This document shows positions 47,901 to 56,340 of a stretch of DNA of 64,000 bases, piece after piece. The DNA comes from Gammaproteobacteria bacterium (lineage in GTDB: Bacteria; Pseudomonadota; Gammaproteobacteria; Ga0077536): assembly GCA_021773835.1 (NCBI GenBank), contig JAJFJQ010000062.1, forward strand, positions 124,001-188,000, written 5' to 3'. Numbering within the stretch: position 1 is the first letter of the stretch; every line of letters begins with the position of its first letter. The notes under the pieces were generated by a model, which saw only the letters and a list, made by a program, of their open reading frames with translations, was not told the origin of the DNA and ran no database searches. Both the position numbers and the translations under genes were made by a program.

Positions 47901-48367
47901 CAATTGACACAACCCGACCGGTATTTTTCGAAGACGTACCCTTCTTGCAGCCGCCGGGCGCGAGCGCATTCTTCAATTTCCCGACAATCTCGGGACTGCC
48001 GAACAACGATGGCACCACAGTTGTATTTGGTGAAATCGGTCCCGGTGCGGTACCTGTGCTGAGTGGTCCGCTGACTGTTGGAGCGAATGGTTCGATCGAT
48101 ATCGGCGATCGCAACATGTTTATTATTACTCGCGGCGCGGTAAACGGCGGTGCCGACTTAGTTAGCACAAATAGTATCTTCGAGATAATCGGTCTCGCGG
48201 CCGCTAACTTTTTCCAAATTCCAATCGTCAACGAATTCGGTGACGAAGTAGATAATGAAAATGAGCAAGAAGATGATGATTTGGCACTCGTCGACGAAGA
48301 TGACGGTGGGGGAAATGACGGTGAGGTTTCACAGGAGGCTGGCGGTGAATCGTTGGAGTGCTCATGA
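44975..48367 (+). CDS. TpsA exoprotein with filamentous-haemagglutinin-type secretion domain
   Basis: 1130 residues. An AGGGAG ribosome site precedes the ATG; the signal peptide is cut near residue 37 (L-A-F-A). The TPS domain (about 40-290) is recognisable from I-N-W-S-T-F-S-V, F-N-Q-P-G-A-T-A-S-V-L-N-R-V and V-N-P-Q-G-V-Y-F, the F-x-x-x-N-P-x-G-x-x-F signature of TpsA proteins. Beta-helix-like Gly/Asn-rich sequence follows to about 1080. The last 45 residues are strongly acidic, and the only cysteine I can find is the penultimate residue (L-E-C-S). It is likely secreted or surface-held; adhesion is the usual role. The stop overlaps the FecR gene. Confidence 0.9.
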   Translation: MNVRAFRLRPIAEFLRASAASRLGWGALASIPGLAFAGPTGESVVAGGAAISRPDATHTQIDQSTQSAVINWSTFSVDSDEFVVFNQPGATASVLNRVIGSQQSNILGQINANGRVFLVNPQGVYFAPGAKVDVGALTASVLDITNEDFMSGSYVFRRSPGAPDGVGVENAGEIKVGDGGYVVLAGDYANNTGVISARLGTVVLAAGSQMTMDLSDDGLVSFAVDEATVSGLAGVNNSGEIVADGGQVIMTAKVANDLVATAVNNDGLLQAHRIVEDGGEIYLSASGGDIVNAGTIDVAGASGQSGGEVSVLGDEDITLTAGSQINANGDGAGNGGVITVIADGKMAFRHDAEVTAVAGTSGERGGNIELSGNAVSVRGNIKVGNGGVLIDPRFAEINTTGVGGPSTIGVDKAVIESVLAYGGLFSLSASESISKTAAVTSITGAGSLRFFISDLDGDINLAGLEINIGGDFSVTAGVNIGDVNLGKITNADDVFLHAGALSGDITLNTGGIAAASNNLVLSAPGGNITVGTPALPGDVTLDGFSPLIDVDALGNFTVFGDVITTGSGSDTTLSINAQNVFANDLVAYAASGGNGTLNVNVGNDILIDDAIAGVGGSGSYGGGAFLNMFAARDFIGNDVEAYGETAAGVVVSVGRDFVFNELAAEVGTTISPGTGDASLNATAGRNGTIGALVVTGDGDATATVLVTGDLTVNTGDYQAGTGDAFGSLRFGNNGRFGRHTATAAGSAFIGFGEPTATSGNTALFTNAVVANGGTNDSIGVGVRNSIRTVGDGILAADNVFLRVSNTGTTLIDVKTRTPALLLQNTGLTPDVVIDNRAFIGPSAVNFSPGITTLLRSASFFATGPLAFNGGAFSAHRLAVAVTNGTATFNNSVFITGNNPFPVTPTDAALFTLMGNRGLTPPGHGPNVQIFAQNGINITNPFVVGGPSPFTKMFSNGPFMISGLTTTASNITTVFSPIDTTRPVFFEDVPFLQPPGASAFFNFPTISGLPNNDGTTVVFGEIGPGAVPVLSGPLTVGANGSIDIGDRNMFIITRGAVNGGADLVSTNSIFEIIGLAAANFFQIPIVNEFGDEVDNENEQEDDDLALVDEDDGGGNDGEVSQEAGGESLECS

Positions 48368-49029
48368 TGGACGTGTATAGCGATTTGAAGACACTCTTTC
48401 GATGCGCTTTGGTGGCATCGATTTTTATTAGCACCCATGCATTTGCCGCGACGGAAGCCGGGAAGGTCTTAACGGTTGCGGGTCGAGCCGCGGCTGCTAC
48501 CCAAGATGGCGATATCCGTAATCTTGGCCGTGGCGGCGGGGTAAATTCGGGTGACACGGTTGTCACAAGTTCTAACAGCTATGTCAGGATGAAATTTATC
48601 GACGGTGCGTCGGTCATATTACGGCCTAACTCAAGATTCCATATTGCGGAATATCAAGTCGCCGAAAAGGAAGAGGAAAACCGCAGCTTTTTCGATTTGG
48701 TCAAAGGTGGGTTTCGAGCGGTGACCGGGGCGATTGGCAAGCGTAATCGGCGCGGCTACCGGGTCAGAACCGCCGTCGCTACGATTGGTATTCGTGGCAC
48801 GGACTACGAAATGCGAACCTGCAACGGTGATTGTGGCAACAATCCTAATGGCGATTATTACACCGTCCATGATGGCGGTATTTCCGTAGCAAATTCGGGT
48901 GGCGAGATTGAATTTCAGACTGGTGATTTCGGATATGTTAGCAATGCGGGTATGAGCCCGGTTCCTATTCCGCAAGCTGACGCCGATCCGCTCACGGCTG
49001 ACCCCCTGCCGCCTGCTGCTTGCGAATAA
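48364..49029 (+). CDS. exported FecR-domain protein coupled to tpsA
   Basis: 221 residues from ATG 48364, which overlaps the tpsA stop by four bases (ATGA); ATG 48367 is equally possible. The signal peptide ends near H-A-F-A (residue 28). A FecR-type domain follows: V-N-S-G-D-T-V-V-T, Y-V-R-M-K-F-I-D-G-A and I-L-R-P-N-S-R-F, then T-A-V-A-T-I-G-I-R-G-T-D-Y-E. There is no membrane anchor or sigma-factor partner, so it is not a classical iron-signalling FecR; such free FecR domains occur next to surface proteins. Three cysteines remain in the mature protein, one of them penultimate (A-A-C-E). Confidence 0.85.
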   Translation: MMDVYSDLKTLFRCALVASIFISTHAFAATEAGKVLTVAGRAAAATQDGDIRNLGRGGGVNSGDTVVTSSNSYVRMKFIDGASVILRPNSRFHIAEYQVAEKEEENRSFFDLVKGGFRAVTGAIGKRNRRGYRVRTAVATIGIRGTDYEMRTCNGDCGNNPNGDYYTVHDGGISVANSGGEIEFQTGDFGYVSNAGMSPVPIPQADADPLTADPLPPAACE

Positions 49030-49064
49030 GGCAATCGACTAGTTCAACTAGGGTTCTCTCGCCC

Positions 49065-49787
49065 ATGGAAATCCCGCTGCCGGCAGGGTACTCGTCGGCG
49101 ACGCCCTTCGACCGAGCAACACATAAACGCCTTGGCGTACCCCGAGACGCGGCAAAGTTCGCCCGTGTTTTAAACGTTATTTACGTCACTACCGTCGAAT
49201 TTCCACGTGCTTGCCACGATTACCCGATCGCATTTATCCGGGACGGCAGCGGCAACGTAGTGCCGGTGATTGTGACAGGCCTTGATGACCGCACTAACTT
49301 GTTTGTTGACGCGCAAGGGGTATGGGCGAGCGATACCTATTGTCCGGCCTTTGTCCGACGATATCCGTTTTTTACTGTTACGATCGTCGATGGTTCAAAG
49401 GATCAGGCCTTGATCTGTGTAGATGAGAAAGTCCTATCTAAGGAAGCGCCGCATTTAGTCAATACGGCCGGTGAGCCAACGGATAAGTGGCGGGAAGTTG
49501 AGGTGTTGATCACCGAGATGGATGCTGAGCAGCAAAATACTGCGAATTTTTGCACGGTTCTCGACGATCTTGATGTTCTTGAACCGTTTGAAGTTGATTT
49601 TCACCCGCGAGGAAAATCGCAGATCAGAGTCGCAGGTCTGCTCCGCGTCAATGAGCGGCGCCTGCGAGACATCAGCGAGGCCGACGTCATTGCACTCATG
49701 AGAAACGGACATCTCGCGCGTATTTATGCCCATCTTTTGTCGTTCGAAAATTTCAATCGCCTACTAAATCGATATATCGCCCTCTAG
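49065..49787 (+). CDS. SapC-family protein (PF07277 type)
   Basis: 240 residues from ATG 49065; the frame reaches back to 49020 but would overlap fecR and lacks homologous sequence there. Family features are the A-R-V-L-N-V-I-Y-V-T-T-V-E-F-P start region, Y-P-I-A-F-I-R-D-G near residue 55, N-L-F-V-D-A-Q-G-V-W and Y-C-P-A-F-V-R-R-Y-P-F near 95-105, and a C-terminal segment with S-F-E-N-F-N-R-L near 230. The name comes from S-layer-like proteins; the biochemical role is unknown, and it is unrelated to the peptide permease SapC. Neighbours suggest a part in producing or modifying the exoprotein. Confidence 0.8.
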   Translation: MEIPLPAGYSSATPFDRATHKRLGVPRDAAKFARVLNVIYVTTVEFPRACHDYPIAFIRDGSGNVVPVIVTGLDDRTNLFVDAQGVWASDTYCPAFVRRYPFFTVTIVDGSKDQALICVDEKVLSKEAPHLVNTAGEPTDKWREVEVLITEMDAEQQNTANFCTVLDDLDVLEPFEVDFHPRGKSQIRVAGLLRVNERRLRDISEADVIALMRNGHLARIYAHLLSFENFNRLLNRYIAL

Positions 49788-49930
49788 GTCCTAGTGCCTG
49801 CGCTAAGCGACGATTACATTCGCTATCGAAGGTCGTTTCATTGGATAATTGCACGACCTCGCAAGATCGAGCGCTTGTTCCATCAAGCTTAAAGCGATCG
49901 TTTACGGATTAGTCGAAAGGTTTCTGACAT

Positions 49931-51019
49931 ATGGGTGTAGAAATAAAGCTGACCGATAACCAATTACCGGTCTCTCCCGTTTTCATTGATTTCCTGCTTC
50001 ACGTCGTCGAGGACATTCCCTTTGAGGGCGCGCAGTGGGGTGATCAATTGAGTGAGGTCATGATCAATGACCAGCGGCGAATAATCGAGGACGCGCCTGA
50101 AAATGCCAAACGCGTTATGACGCACCGACAAGGGCAAGAGGCAATCGCTCGTGCCTATCAGCTGCTATTGGCATTGCTTACCGGTGACGTTGATGCGATC
50201 AAAGATATCCAGTTGAAATTTCACTTTGTCAACGTGATCGGTATTCCCCGTAATGGAGGCTCTTATTTAACAAAGGAGCTATACCGTTCAATGGGCATCG
50301 ATCCAACTCGCGTACCGAACGTTATCGCACACGACGGGTTTCCGGATGCGGGACCGTTTCGTTTTGAAAAAGGCGTGAACAGTTGGGTAACAAGCCTGCA
50401 TACGATGGCTGAGTATCTCACCATGATCGAGATCTATTTCGGCAAGAATAAGCCACACTCAGGAAAGATAGTTGTCCCGAAAAAATTACTAAAAGGAACT
50501 TACGCCGGCGGCTTCTTCCACCGGATCCTGGGCCAGGCAGTGGAGAATATTTTAACCGTGCGCCATCCCGTCGCATCGTGCATCTCAACGTATGAGAAGT
50601 CCGGTGGATTTCCGGACGATGGCAAATTTGCGGTACGGGGCAATATCGAAGACTGGGTAAGGCGCGACTTGGTTTATACCGGGTCGGAACCCGAAGACAT
50701 CGAAAAGATGGATTACTTCGACGCCTATCTACGCTATTGGGAGCAGTATAATTACTATGTGGCAACCACGGGATTGAGCGCTAATCGGTCGATCAGTATT
50801 GTCGCTTATGACAAGGAAAGGATGGAGGGTTTAATTAAATCGTTCTATTACCGATTCGGTAATATTAACCCCGAGCCCGAGGCGTTCGAGGTATTCGATA
50901 AACGTGACCGCCACCCCGATTGGTTTGCGAAAGCGGAGCCGGTGATCAAACGCGTAGCCGAGGTGTGGGCAACCGTCGGGCTAGCTTTTCCCCTCGAAGA
51001 AGTGATGGAAGGATGGTAG
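49931..51019 (+). CDS. sulfotransferase-family protein
   Basis: 362 residues, no signal peptide. An N-terminal helical segment of about 100 residues is followed by a sulfotransferase fold. The 5'-phosphosulfate loop is G-I-P-R-N-G-G-S-Y-L (104-113), matching the P-R-S-G-T/S type. The 3'-phosphate motif is V-R-H-P-V-A-S-C-I-S near residue 215. It would transfer sulfate from PAPS to a hydroxyl or amine on a sugar or peptide. Its position at the end of the TPS block suggests a glycan or exoprotein as acceptor, which is inference. The stop lies 44 bases before ffh, whose promoter may therefore be inside this gene. Confidence 0.83.
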   Translation: MGVEIKLTDNQLPVSPVFIDFLLHVVEDIPFEGAQWGDQLSEVMINDQRRIIEDAPENAKRVMTHRQGQEAIARAYQLLLALLTGDVDAIKDIQLKFHFVNVIGIPRNGGSYLTKELYRSMGIDPTRVPNVIAHDGFPDAGPFRFEKGVNSWVTSLHTMAEYLTMIEIYFGKNKPHSGKIVVPKKLLKGTYAGGFFHRILGQAVENILTVRHPVASCISTYEKSGGFPDDGKFAVRGNIEDWVRRDLVYTGSEPEDIEKMDYFDAYLRYWEQYNYYVATTGLSANRSISIVAYDKERMEGLIKSFYYRFGNINPEPEAFEVFDKRDRHPDWFAKAEPVIKRVAEVWATVGLAFPLEEVMEGW

Positions 51020-51063
51020 CTTTCCTGACTCGAACTAAGCAATTTTCTATTCGGTAGTAGACT

Positions 51064-52425
51064 ATGTTTTCAAATCTCACTGAGCGGCTCACGAGTGTTG
51101 TAAAAGACCTTAGGGGTCGTGCCCGCTTAAGCGAAGAGCATATCGATTCGGCGCTTCGCGATGTTCGTATGGCTATGCTCGAAGGCGACGTTGCGTTACC
51201 CATAGTCAAGGACTTCATCGAACAAGTTAGAGTCCGCGCCCTCGGCGAAGAGGTGATTGGGACATTGACGCCCGGGCAGGCTCTGATCCGTGTCGTACGC
51301 GACGAATTAACCCATCTTATGGGCGATTCGAATGCGAGTTTGAACTTCGCCGCTGAGCCGCCGGTCGTAATTTTGATGGCTGGGCTCCAGGGTGCTGGTA
51401 AAACGACGACGACGGCGAAGCTCGCGCGCCACCTCGCGGAAGTCCAGAAAAAGAAAGTCGCCGTGGTGAGTTGTGATGTCTATCGACCCGCGGCGATTGA
51501 GCAGCTAGCGGTGTTGGCTGCGGAGATCGGGGTCGAATGTTACCCAAGTGAGGTAGATGCAAAGCCGGAAGCTATTGCGACCGCTGCATTGCAGCAAGCG
51601 CGCAAAGCGTTCGCCGATGTCTTAATAATTGATACGGCCGGACGCCTTGCCATCGATGACGAGATGATGCGCGAAATTGCGGACCTGCACGCTGCCGTGC
51701 AGGCCCACGAAACCTTATTCGTGGTCGATGCGATGATGGGCCAAGATGCCGTAAACACGGCGAAGGCGTTTGACCAAACGCTGCCGTTGACCGGTATCGT
51801 ATTGACCAAGGCCGACGGGGACGCCCGCGGTGGCGCGGCCCTGTCGGTGCGGCAGATTACGGGCAAGCCGATAAAATTTGTCGGTGTTGGCGAGAAGATT
51901 GATGCGCTCGAACCATTTCACCCGGATCGCATGGCGTCACGGATCCTGGGGATGGGCGATGTCTTAAGTCTTATTGAGGAAGTCGAACAAAAGGTCGACA
52001 AAGACCAAGCCGAGAAAGTCGCGCGTAAACTAAAAAAAGGCAAGGGCTTTGATTTACAAGATTTTCGCGACCAATTGGTGCAAATGCAAAACATGGGTGG
52101 CTTGTCTTCGATGATTAACAAGCTACCAGGGACGTCTGAATTACCGGACCATGTAAAAGAGAACGTGAACGACAAGGAGCTACAAAAGCTTGGCTCAATA
52201 ATCGATTCAATGACACTCCAAGAACGGCAATACCCGGCGATTGTGAAGTCATCCCGAAAAAAGAGAATCGCGGCGGGATCCGGAACGCAGGTTCAGGATG
52301 TCAACCGGCTACTGAAGCAATTTAATCAAATGCAGAAGATGATGAAAAAGATGTCAAAAAAAGGCGGGATGAAAAATTTAATGCGCGGCATGGGTGGTCG
52401 CATGCCGCCGGGCATGACATTCTAA
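51064..52425 (+). CDS. ffh: signal recognition particle GTPase Ffh
   Basis: 453 residues. N domain (1-90), G domain with P-loop G-L-Q-G-A-G-K-T-T-T near 107, D-T-A-G-R near 190 and T-K-A-D-G-D near 247, and a methionine-rich M domain (about 325-453) ending in M-G-G-R-M-P-P-G-M. It binds 4.5S RNA and signal sequences and delivers ribosomes to FtsY. In many gammaproteobacteria the rpsP-rimM-trmD-rplS operon follows; here maeB does. The 4.5S RNA gene is not seen in the window. Confidence 0.97.
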   Translation: MFSNLTERLTSVVKDLRGRARLSEEHIDSALRDVRMAMLEGDVALPIVKDFIEQVRVRALGEEVIGTLTPGQALIRVVRDELTHLMGDSNASLNFAAEPPVVILMAGLQGAGKTTTTAKLARHLAEVQKKKVAVVSCDVYRPAAIEQLAVLAAEIGVECYPSEVDAKPEAIATAALQQARKAFADVLIIDTAGRLAIDDEMMREIADLHAAVQAHETLFVVDAMMGQDAVNTAKAFDQTLPLTGIVLTKADGDARGGAALSVRQITGKPIKFVGVGEKIDALEPFHPDRMASRILGMGDVLSLIEEVEQKVDKDQAEKVARKLKKGKGFDLQDFRDQLVQMQNMGGLSSMINKLPGTSELPDHVKENVNDKELQKLGSIIDSMTLQERQYPAIVKSSRKKRIAAGSGTQVQDVNRLLKQFNQMQKMMKKMSKKGGMKNLMRGMGGRMPPGMTF

Positions 52426-52480
52426 TTGCCACCTAATGCCACGCTGCCTTTAGGCTATAGCCACGGAACGAATTCCTAAT

Positions 52481-54787
52481 ATGGACGATGAACTGATCAC
52501 CAGTGCGCTTGAGTATCACTCCAATCCGCGTCCTGGGAAAATCGAAGTTTCGGCGACCAAACCGCTCGCGAACCAGCGCGATCTCGCGTTGGCCTATTCC
52601 CCCGGAGTCGCGGCTCCTTGTGAGCTTATCGCCGAAGATCCTGCATGCGCTGCACAGTTTACCGCTAGGGCGAATCTCGTTGCCGTGGTCACCAACGGCA
52701 GTGCGGTCCTTGGATTGGGGAATATCGGACCGTTGGCAGCAAAGCCGGTCATGGAAGGTAAGGGTGTCTTGTTTAAGAAGTTTTCCGGAATCGACGTTTT
52801 TGATATCGAGATCAACGAATCGGATCCGGATCGCCTTGTCGACATCATCGCGAGTTTGGAGCCAACCTTTGGCGGTATAAATCTAGAAGACATCAAGTCG
52901 CCGGAATGTTTCTATATTGAGCGGGAACTCAGAAAACGGGTAAAGATCCCGATCTTTCATGACGACCAACACGGCACCGCTATTATCACGACAGCAGCGA
53001 TAAAGAATGCGCTGCGGATCGTAGACAAGGACATCGATAGTGTTCGTTTAGTGACCTCGGGCGCGGGTGCCGCCGCGATCGCTTGCGTTAAATTGCTGGA
53101 GTCGATTGGGCTGAGGCGCAGCAACGTCATACTTGTCGACCGATCCGGTGTGGTCTACAAGGGTCGCGATGGGGACCATATGGATGCGCACAAAGCAGAC
53201 TATGCCTGCGAGACCCAGGCACGAACCTTAGCTGACGCGATCCACGGCGCTGACATTTTTCTCGGACTGTCTGCGCCAGGGGTATTGACTGGGGAGATGG
53301 TTAAACAGATGGCTGAGCGGCCGATAATTCTCGCGCTCGCCAATCCGACGCCAGAGATCATGCCCGAAGAAGCGCGCTTGGCGCGCAGCGATGCGATCAT
53401 CGCGACCGGTCGTTCGGATTATCCGAATCAGGTCAACAACGTGCTCTGCTTTCCATATCTCTTCCGCGGCGCCTTGGACGTTGGCGCGACGGAGATCAAT
53501 GAGGCGATGAAGATCGCGTGTGTCGACGCGCTAGCAGAATTAACCACACATGAAGCGTCAGAGCTTGTACTGGCGGCGTACAGCGGTGAAGACCTTAAAT
53601 TTGGCCCGGAATACGTGATACCGAAGCCATTCGATCCGCGTCTGGTCTCTATGCTCGCGCCCGCGGTGGCGAAAGCGGCGATGGATAGTGGCGTCGCGAC
53701 CCGGCCGCTCGCCGATTTGGACGCCTATCGTCAAGAAATGACCAAGCACGTCTTTCAATCCGTATTACTGATGAAGCCGCTATACGACCGTGCTAAATCA
53801 GAACTAAAACGACTTGTCTATGCCGACGGCGAAGAGCCGACAGTGTTGCGCGCGGTTCAGACGGTCGTCGACGATGGATTGGCCAAGCCGATACTCGTAG
53901 GGCGTCCAACGGTGATAAAGCGACGGATCGAGCAGCTCGGATTGCGCCTCCAATCGAAACGTGATTTCGACGTGGTGAACCCGGAGTCTGATCGGCGGTT
54001 CCGGGACTACTCTGAAGCGTATTTTCAGATAATGAAGCGCCAAGGTGTTTCGCTCAAAGACGCTCGCCTAACGGTACGCACGAACCCAACAGTGATAGCG
54101 GGATTATTGGTAAAGCGCGGTGAAGCCGATGCGATGCTGTGCGGCATGTACGGCCACTTTCAAGATCATTTAGATCAACTTATCGCGATCCTGGGTAAGC
54201 GACATGATGTTCGTAGCGCCGCAACCCTGAACGTATTGGTGTTGCGTAAAGGGACGTTTTTCATCTGTGATACCTACGTCAACGACGCACCTAGCGCGGA
54301 AATCATTGCGGAAATGACGCTTATGACGGTCGATCGGGTGAAGCGATTTGGGATCACGCCGAAGGTTGCCCTCTTGGCCGCGTCAAATTTTGGAACGCGT
54401 AAATGTGAATCCGCGATTCGAATGCGCGACGCATTATCTTTAATTCAGCAAGCGGCTCCCGATCTCGAGATAGATGGCGAGATGCGGGCCGATGCCGCTT
54501 TGGTCCCCGCGATCAGGGATGCGATTTTCAAAGACTCTCATTTGCAGGGTCAAGCGAATGTTTTGATTATGCCGAGCGTCGATGCGGCTAATATCGCGAT
54601 GAATTTGTTGACGGTATTAGGGGAGGGCGTTGCAGTCGGTCCAATCACCCTAGGGCTCGAACGACCGGCCCATATCCTTACGCCATCAGCGACGGTTCGG
54701 CGCATAATCAACATGAGTACGCTCGCGGTTGTCGATGCACAACTAGAGTCTGCCGCTAGTGAGAGTATCGAACTGCGGAATCGGTGA
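52481..54787 (+). CDS. maeB: NADP-type malic enzyme fused to a phosphotransacetylase-like domain
   Basis: 768 residues, the standard length of MaeB. The malic enzyme part (about 1-430) has the tyrosine-containing Y-S-P-G-V-A-A-P-C region near 38, [11 protein letters not shown] near 134, F-H-D-D-Q-H-G-T-A near 160 and the dinucleotide-binding S-G-A-G-A-A-A-I near 190. The rest is a phosphate acetyltransferase-like domain, thought to be regulatory (acetyl-CoA sensing). It decarboxylates malate to pyruvate. The start ATG 52481 lies 55 bases after ffh. Confidence 0.96.
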   Translation: MDDELITSALEYHSNPRPGKIEVSATKPLANQRDLALAYSPGVAAPCELIAEDPACAAQFTARANLVAVVTNGSAVLGLGNIGPLAAKPVMEGKGVLFKKFSGIDVFDIEINESDPDRLVDIIASLEPTFGGINLEDIKSPECFYIERELRKRVKIPIFHDDQHGTAIITTAAIKNALRIVDKDIDSVRLVTSGAGAAAIACVKLLESIGLRRSNVILVDRSGVVYKGRDGDHMDAHKADYACETQARTLADAIHGADIFLGLSAPGVLTGEMVKQMAERPIILALANPTPEIMPEEARLARSDAIIATGRSDYPNQVNNVLCFPYLFRGALDVGATEINEAMKIACVDALAELTTHEASELVLAAYSGEDLKFGPEYVIPKPFDPRLVSMLAPAVAKAAMDSGVATRPLADLDAYRQEMTKHVFQSVLLMKPLYDRAKSELKRLVYADGEEPTVLRAVQTVVDDGLAKPILVGRPTVIKRRIEQLGLRLQSKRDFDVVNPESDRRFRDYSEAYFQIMKRQGVSLKDARLTVRTNPTVIAGLLVKRGEADAMLCGMYGHFQDHLDQLIAILGKRHDVRSAATLNVLVLRKGTFFICDTYVNDAPSAEIIAEMTLMTVDRVKRFGITPKVALLAASNFGTRKCESAIRMRDALSLIQQAAPDLEIDGEMRADAALVPAIRDAIFKDSHLQGQANVLIMPSVDAANIAMNLLTVLGEGVAVGPITLGLERPAHILTPSATVRRIINMSTLAVVDAQLESAASESIELRNR

Positions 54788-54812
54788 GGTGTCGGGAGTT
54801 ACGGTGTCGCGC

Positions 54813-55316
54813 TTACAATTCCGTGTCGCGCTTGTTAGCCATTAATTGCCACATTGCGGCTAAAAATATCGCGAGAAAGCAGGCCAGAGACCACTCTGCA
54901 ATAGAGAACGACAAAAAGGTCCAGGATACTTCAGCACAATCGCCGGTTCCCTTTAGTGTCTTTTCGATAGTTTCGAGCAATGGGTACATGTCCAACATAA
55001 ACTCGAGCCCGGGGCCGCATTCCGGCACCAGCTCCGGTGGCAGGTGCTGCAACCATGTCTGGCGCGCAGCGATCCCGGCCCCAAGTCCGGCAAAGATTGC
55101 CACGGTGACGCAATAGATCATTCCCATTACGCGTGCGGGGCCGTGCACAGTCGCGGCGAGCGCGATGACAATAATGGCCATATAGCAAAGCCGTTGAAAG
55201 ATACACATCGGACATGGCAGAAGGTCTTGGTAGAACTCTAAGTAATAGCCATACCCGAGTAGGCTTGTGCAACCGATTGCCATCAGAAGAAAAAATACGC
55301 GGTTTGAAATCGTCAT
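54813..55316 (-). CDS. dsbB: disulfide bond formation protein DsbB
   Basis: Inner-membrane quinone reductase that reoxidises DsbA, 167 residues with four transmembrane segments. Both periplasmic cysteine pairs are present: C35-P-M-C38 in loop 1 and C100...C127 in loop 2. The first arginine after the CPMC loop (F-Q-R) is the quinone-contact residue of the family. It lies downstream of yheT on the minus strand with a 23-base gap and converges with maeB. Confidence 0.95.
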   Translation of the reverse strand: MTISNRVFFLLMAIGCTSLLGYGYYLEFYQDLLPCPMCIFQRLCYMAIIVIALAATVHGPARVMGMIYCVTVAIFAGLGAGIAARQTWLQHLPPELVPECGPGLEFMLDMYPLLETIEKTLKGTGDCAEVSWTFLSFSIAEWSLACFLAIFLAAMWQLMANKRDTEL

Positions 55317-55339
55317 ATTCAGCGCTCAATGTAAGTCAG

Positions 55340-56302
55340 TCATGGTCCATCACTACAGTTTCGATCAAACCATGCCATAAGACGGTCGTCGATCCAATAT
55401 TGCGGATTAAGTGGATTACGTCCACCGACGAAACCGACGTGTCCACCGCGTTCGGTCAAGATCATCTCAGTACAATGTGATAATTCATCGTCCGTTGGGA
55501 TTGCTTCGGCAGATAGAAACGGATCGTCACTCGAATGAATAATTAAGGTAGGAGTGGTAATGGACTCTAGATACTGTCGACAACTTGAACGGGAATAGTA
55601 CTCATCGACATTCGCAAATCCATGTAGCGGCGCCGTGATGTTGTTATCGAACGACCAAAAGTCGTTCCAGTGTGACAGTTCATTGAGCGCGATTGGCGAC
55701 GGCCTTGTAGAGAATTTAACGCGGAGTTTATTTTGTAGGCTGCGCACAAGATGGTGCTGATAGAGTTTTGACAGTCCCTGGTTTAGGCGACTGGCAGCGG
55801 CGGCAAGATCAAACGGCACCGAGACGGCTGCGGCTGCGGAAAGTTCTGAGCTTCTGGCAGACTCCCCCAAATACTTTAGCAGTACATTCCCGCCAAGCGA
55901 GTAGCCGACCGCCATGATGGGGCGATTAGGATGTCGTTGCACAAGCGTCCGGAGGAGAAACTCCAAATCCCCGGTATCGCCCGAGTGATAACTCCTGTCG
56001 AGGCGATTAGGCTGGCCGCTGCAGCCCCGGAACTGCATTAGGACTCCGCCCCAGCCGCGTCGCTCGATCCGTTCCAGAATTGCGCCCACATATTTAGAAT
56101 AAAACGAGCCTTCCAGGCCATGTAGCACCACGATGATTGGTCCCGCAGTAGCGCCTACCCAGTGAAGATCAATAAAATCACCGTCGGCTAATTCGAGTCG
56201 CTCAGTTCGGGTCGTTACCGGTGCACGCCGTCTCACCAGTGCCGCCCATAAGGTTGGCAAATGTGGGCCCGGTAGCCACCACGCCGGCCTGAATGAGGTC
56301 AT
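55340..56302 (-). CDS. yheT: YheT-family alpha/beta hydrolase
   Basis: 320 residues from ATG 56302, chosen because the sequence P-A-W-W-L-P-G-P-H-L-P-T-L that opens family members follows at once; a TTG at 56344 in frame would overlap the ygfZ stop. The alpha/beta hydrolase fold is marked by V-L-H-G-L-E-G-S near 60, the nucleophile elbow G-Y-S-L-G-G-N-V-L near 140, an aspartate in S-S-D-D-P-F-L and the histidine in G-G-H-V-G-F-V-G-G near 290. The group is called putative esterase; the substrate is unknown. It sits in a run with ygfZ, sdhE and the sdh genes. Confidence 0.9.
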   Translation of the reverse strand: MTSFRPAWWLPGPHLPTLWAALVRRRAPVTTRTERLELADGDFIDLHWVGATAGPIIVVLHGLEGSFYSKYVGAILERIERRGWGGVLMQFRGCSGQPNRLDRSYHSGDTGDLEFLLRTLVQRHPNRPIMAVGYSLGGNVLLKYLGESARSSELSAAAAVSVPFDLAAAASRLNQGLSKLYQHHLVRSLQNKLRVKFSTRPSPIALNELSHWNDFWSFDNNITAPLHGFANVDEYYSRSSCRQYLESITTPTLIIHSSDDPFLSAEAIPTDDELSHCTEMILTERGGHVGFVGGRNPLNPQYWIDDRLMAWFDRNCSDGP

Positions 56303-56340
56303 TTCGTTGGAGATTGATCTATTGACCTTCGGCCGACGGA

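Noticed and set aside
45817-48438. Several long minus-strand frames opposite tpsA
   Set aside because: They mirror the Gly/Asn/Thr-rich coding sequence of tpsA, have proline/serine-rich composition and no recognisable domain.
49830-49859. 7-bp inverted repeat between sapC and the sulfotransferase gene as a terminator
   Set aside because: The loop is long (16 bases) and no T-run follows, so termination is not supported.
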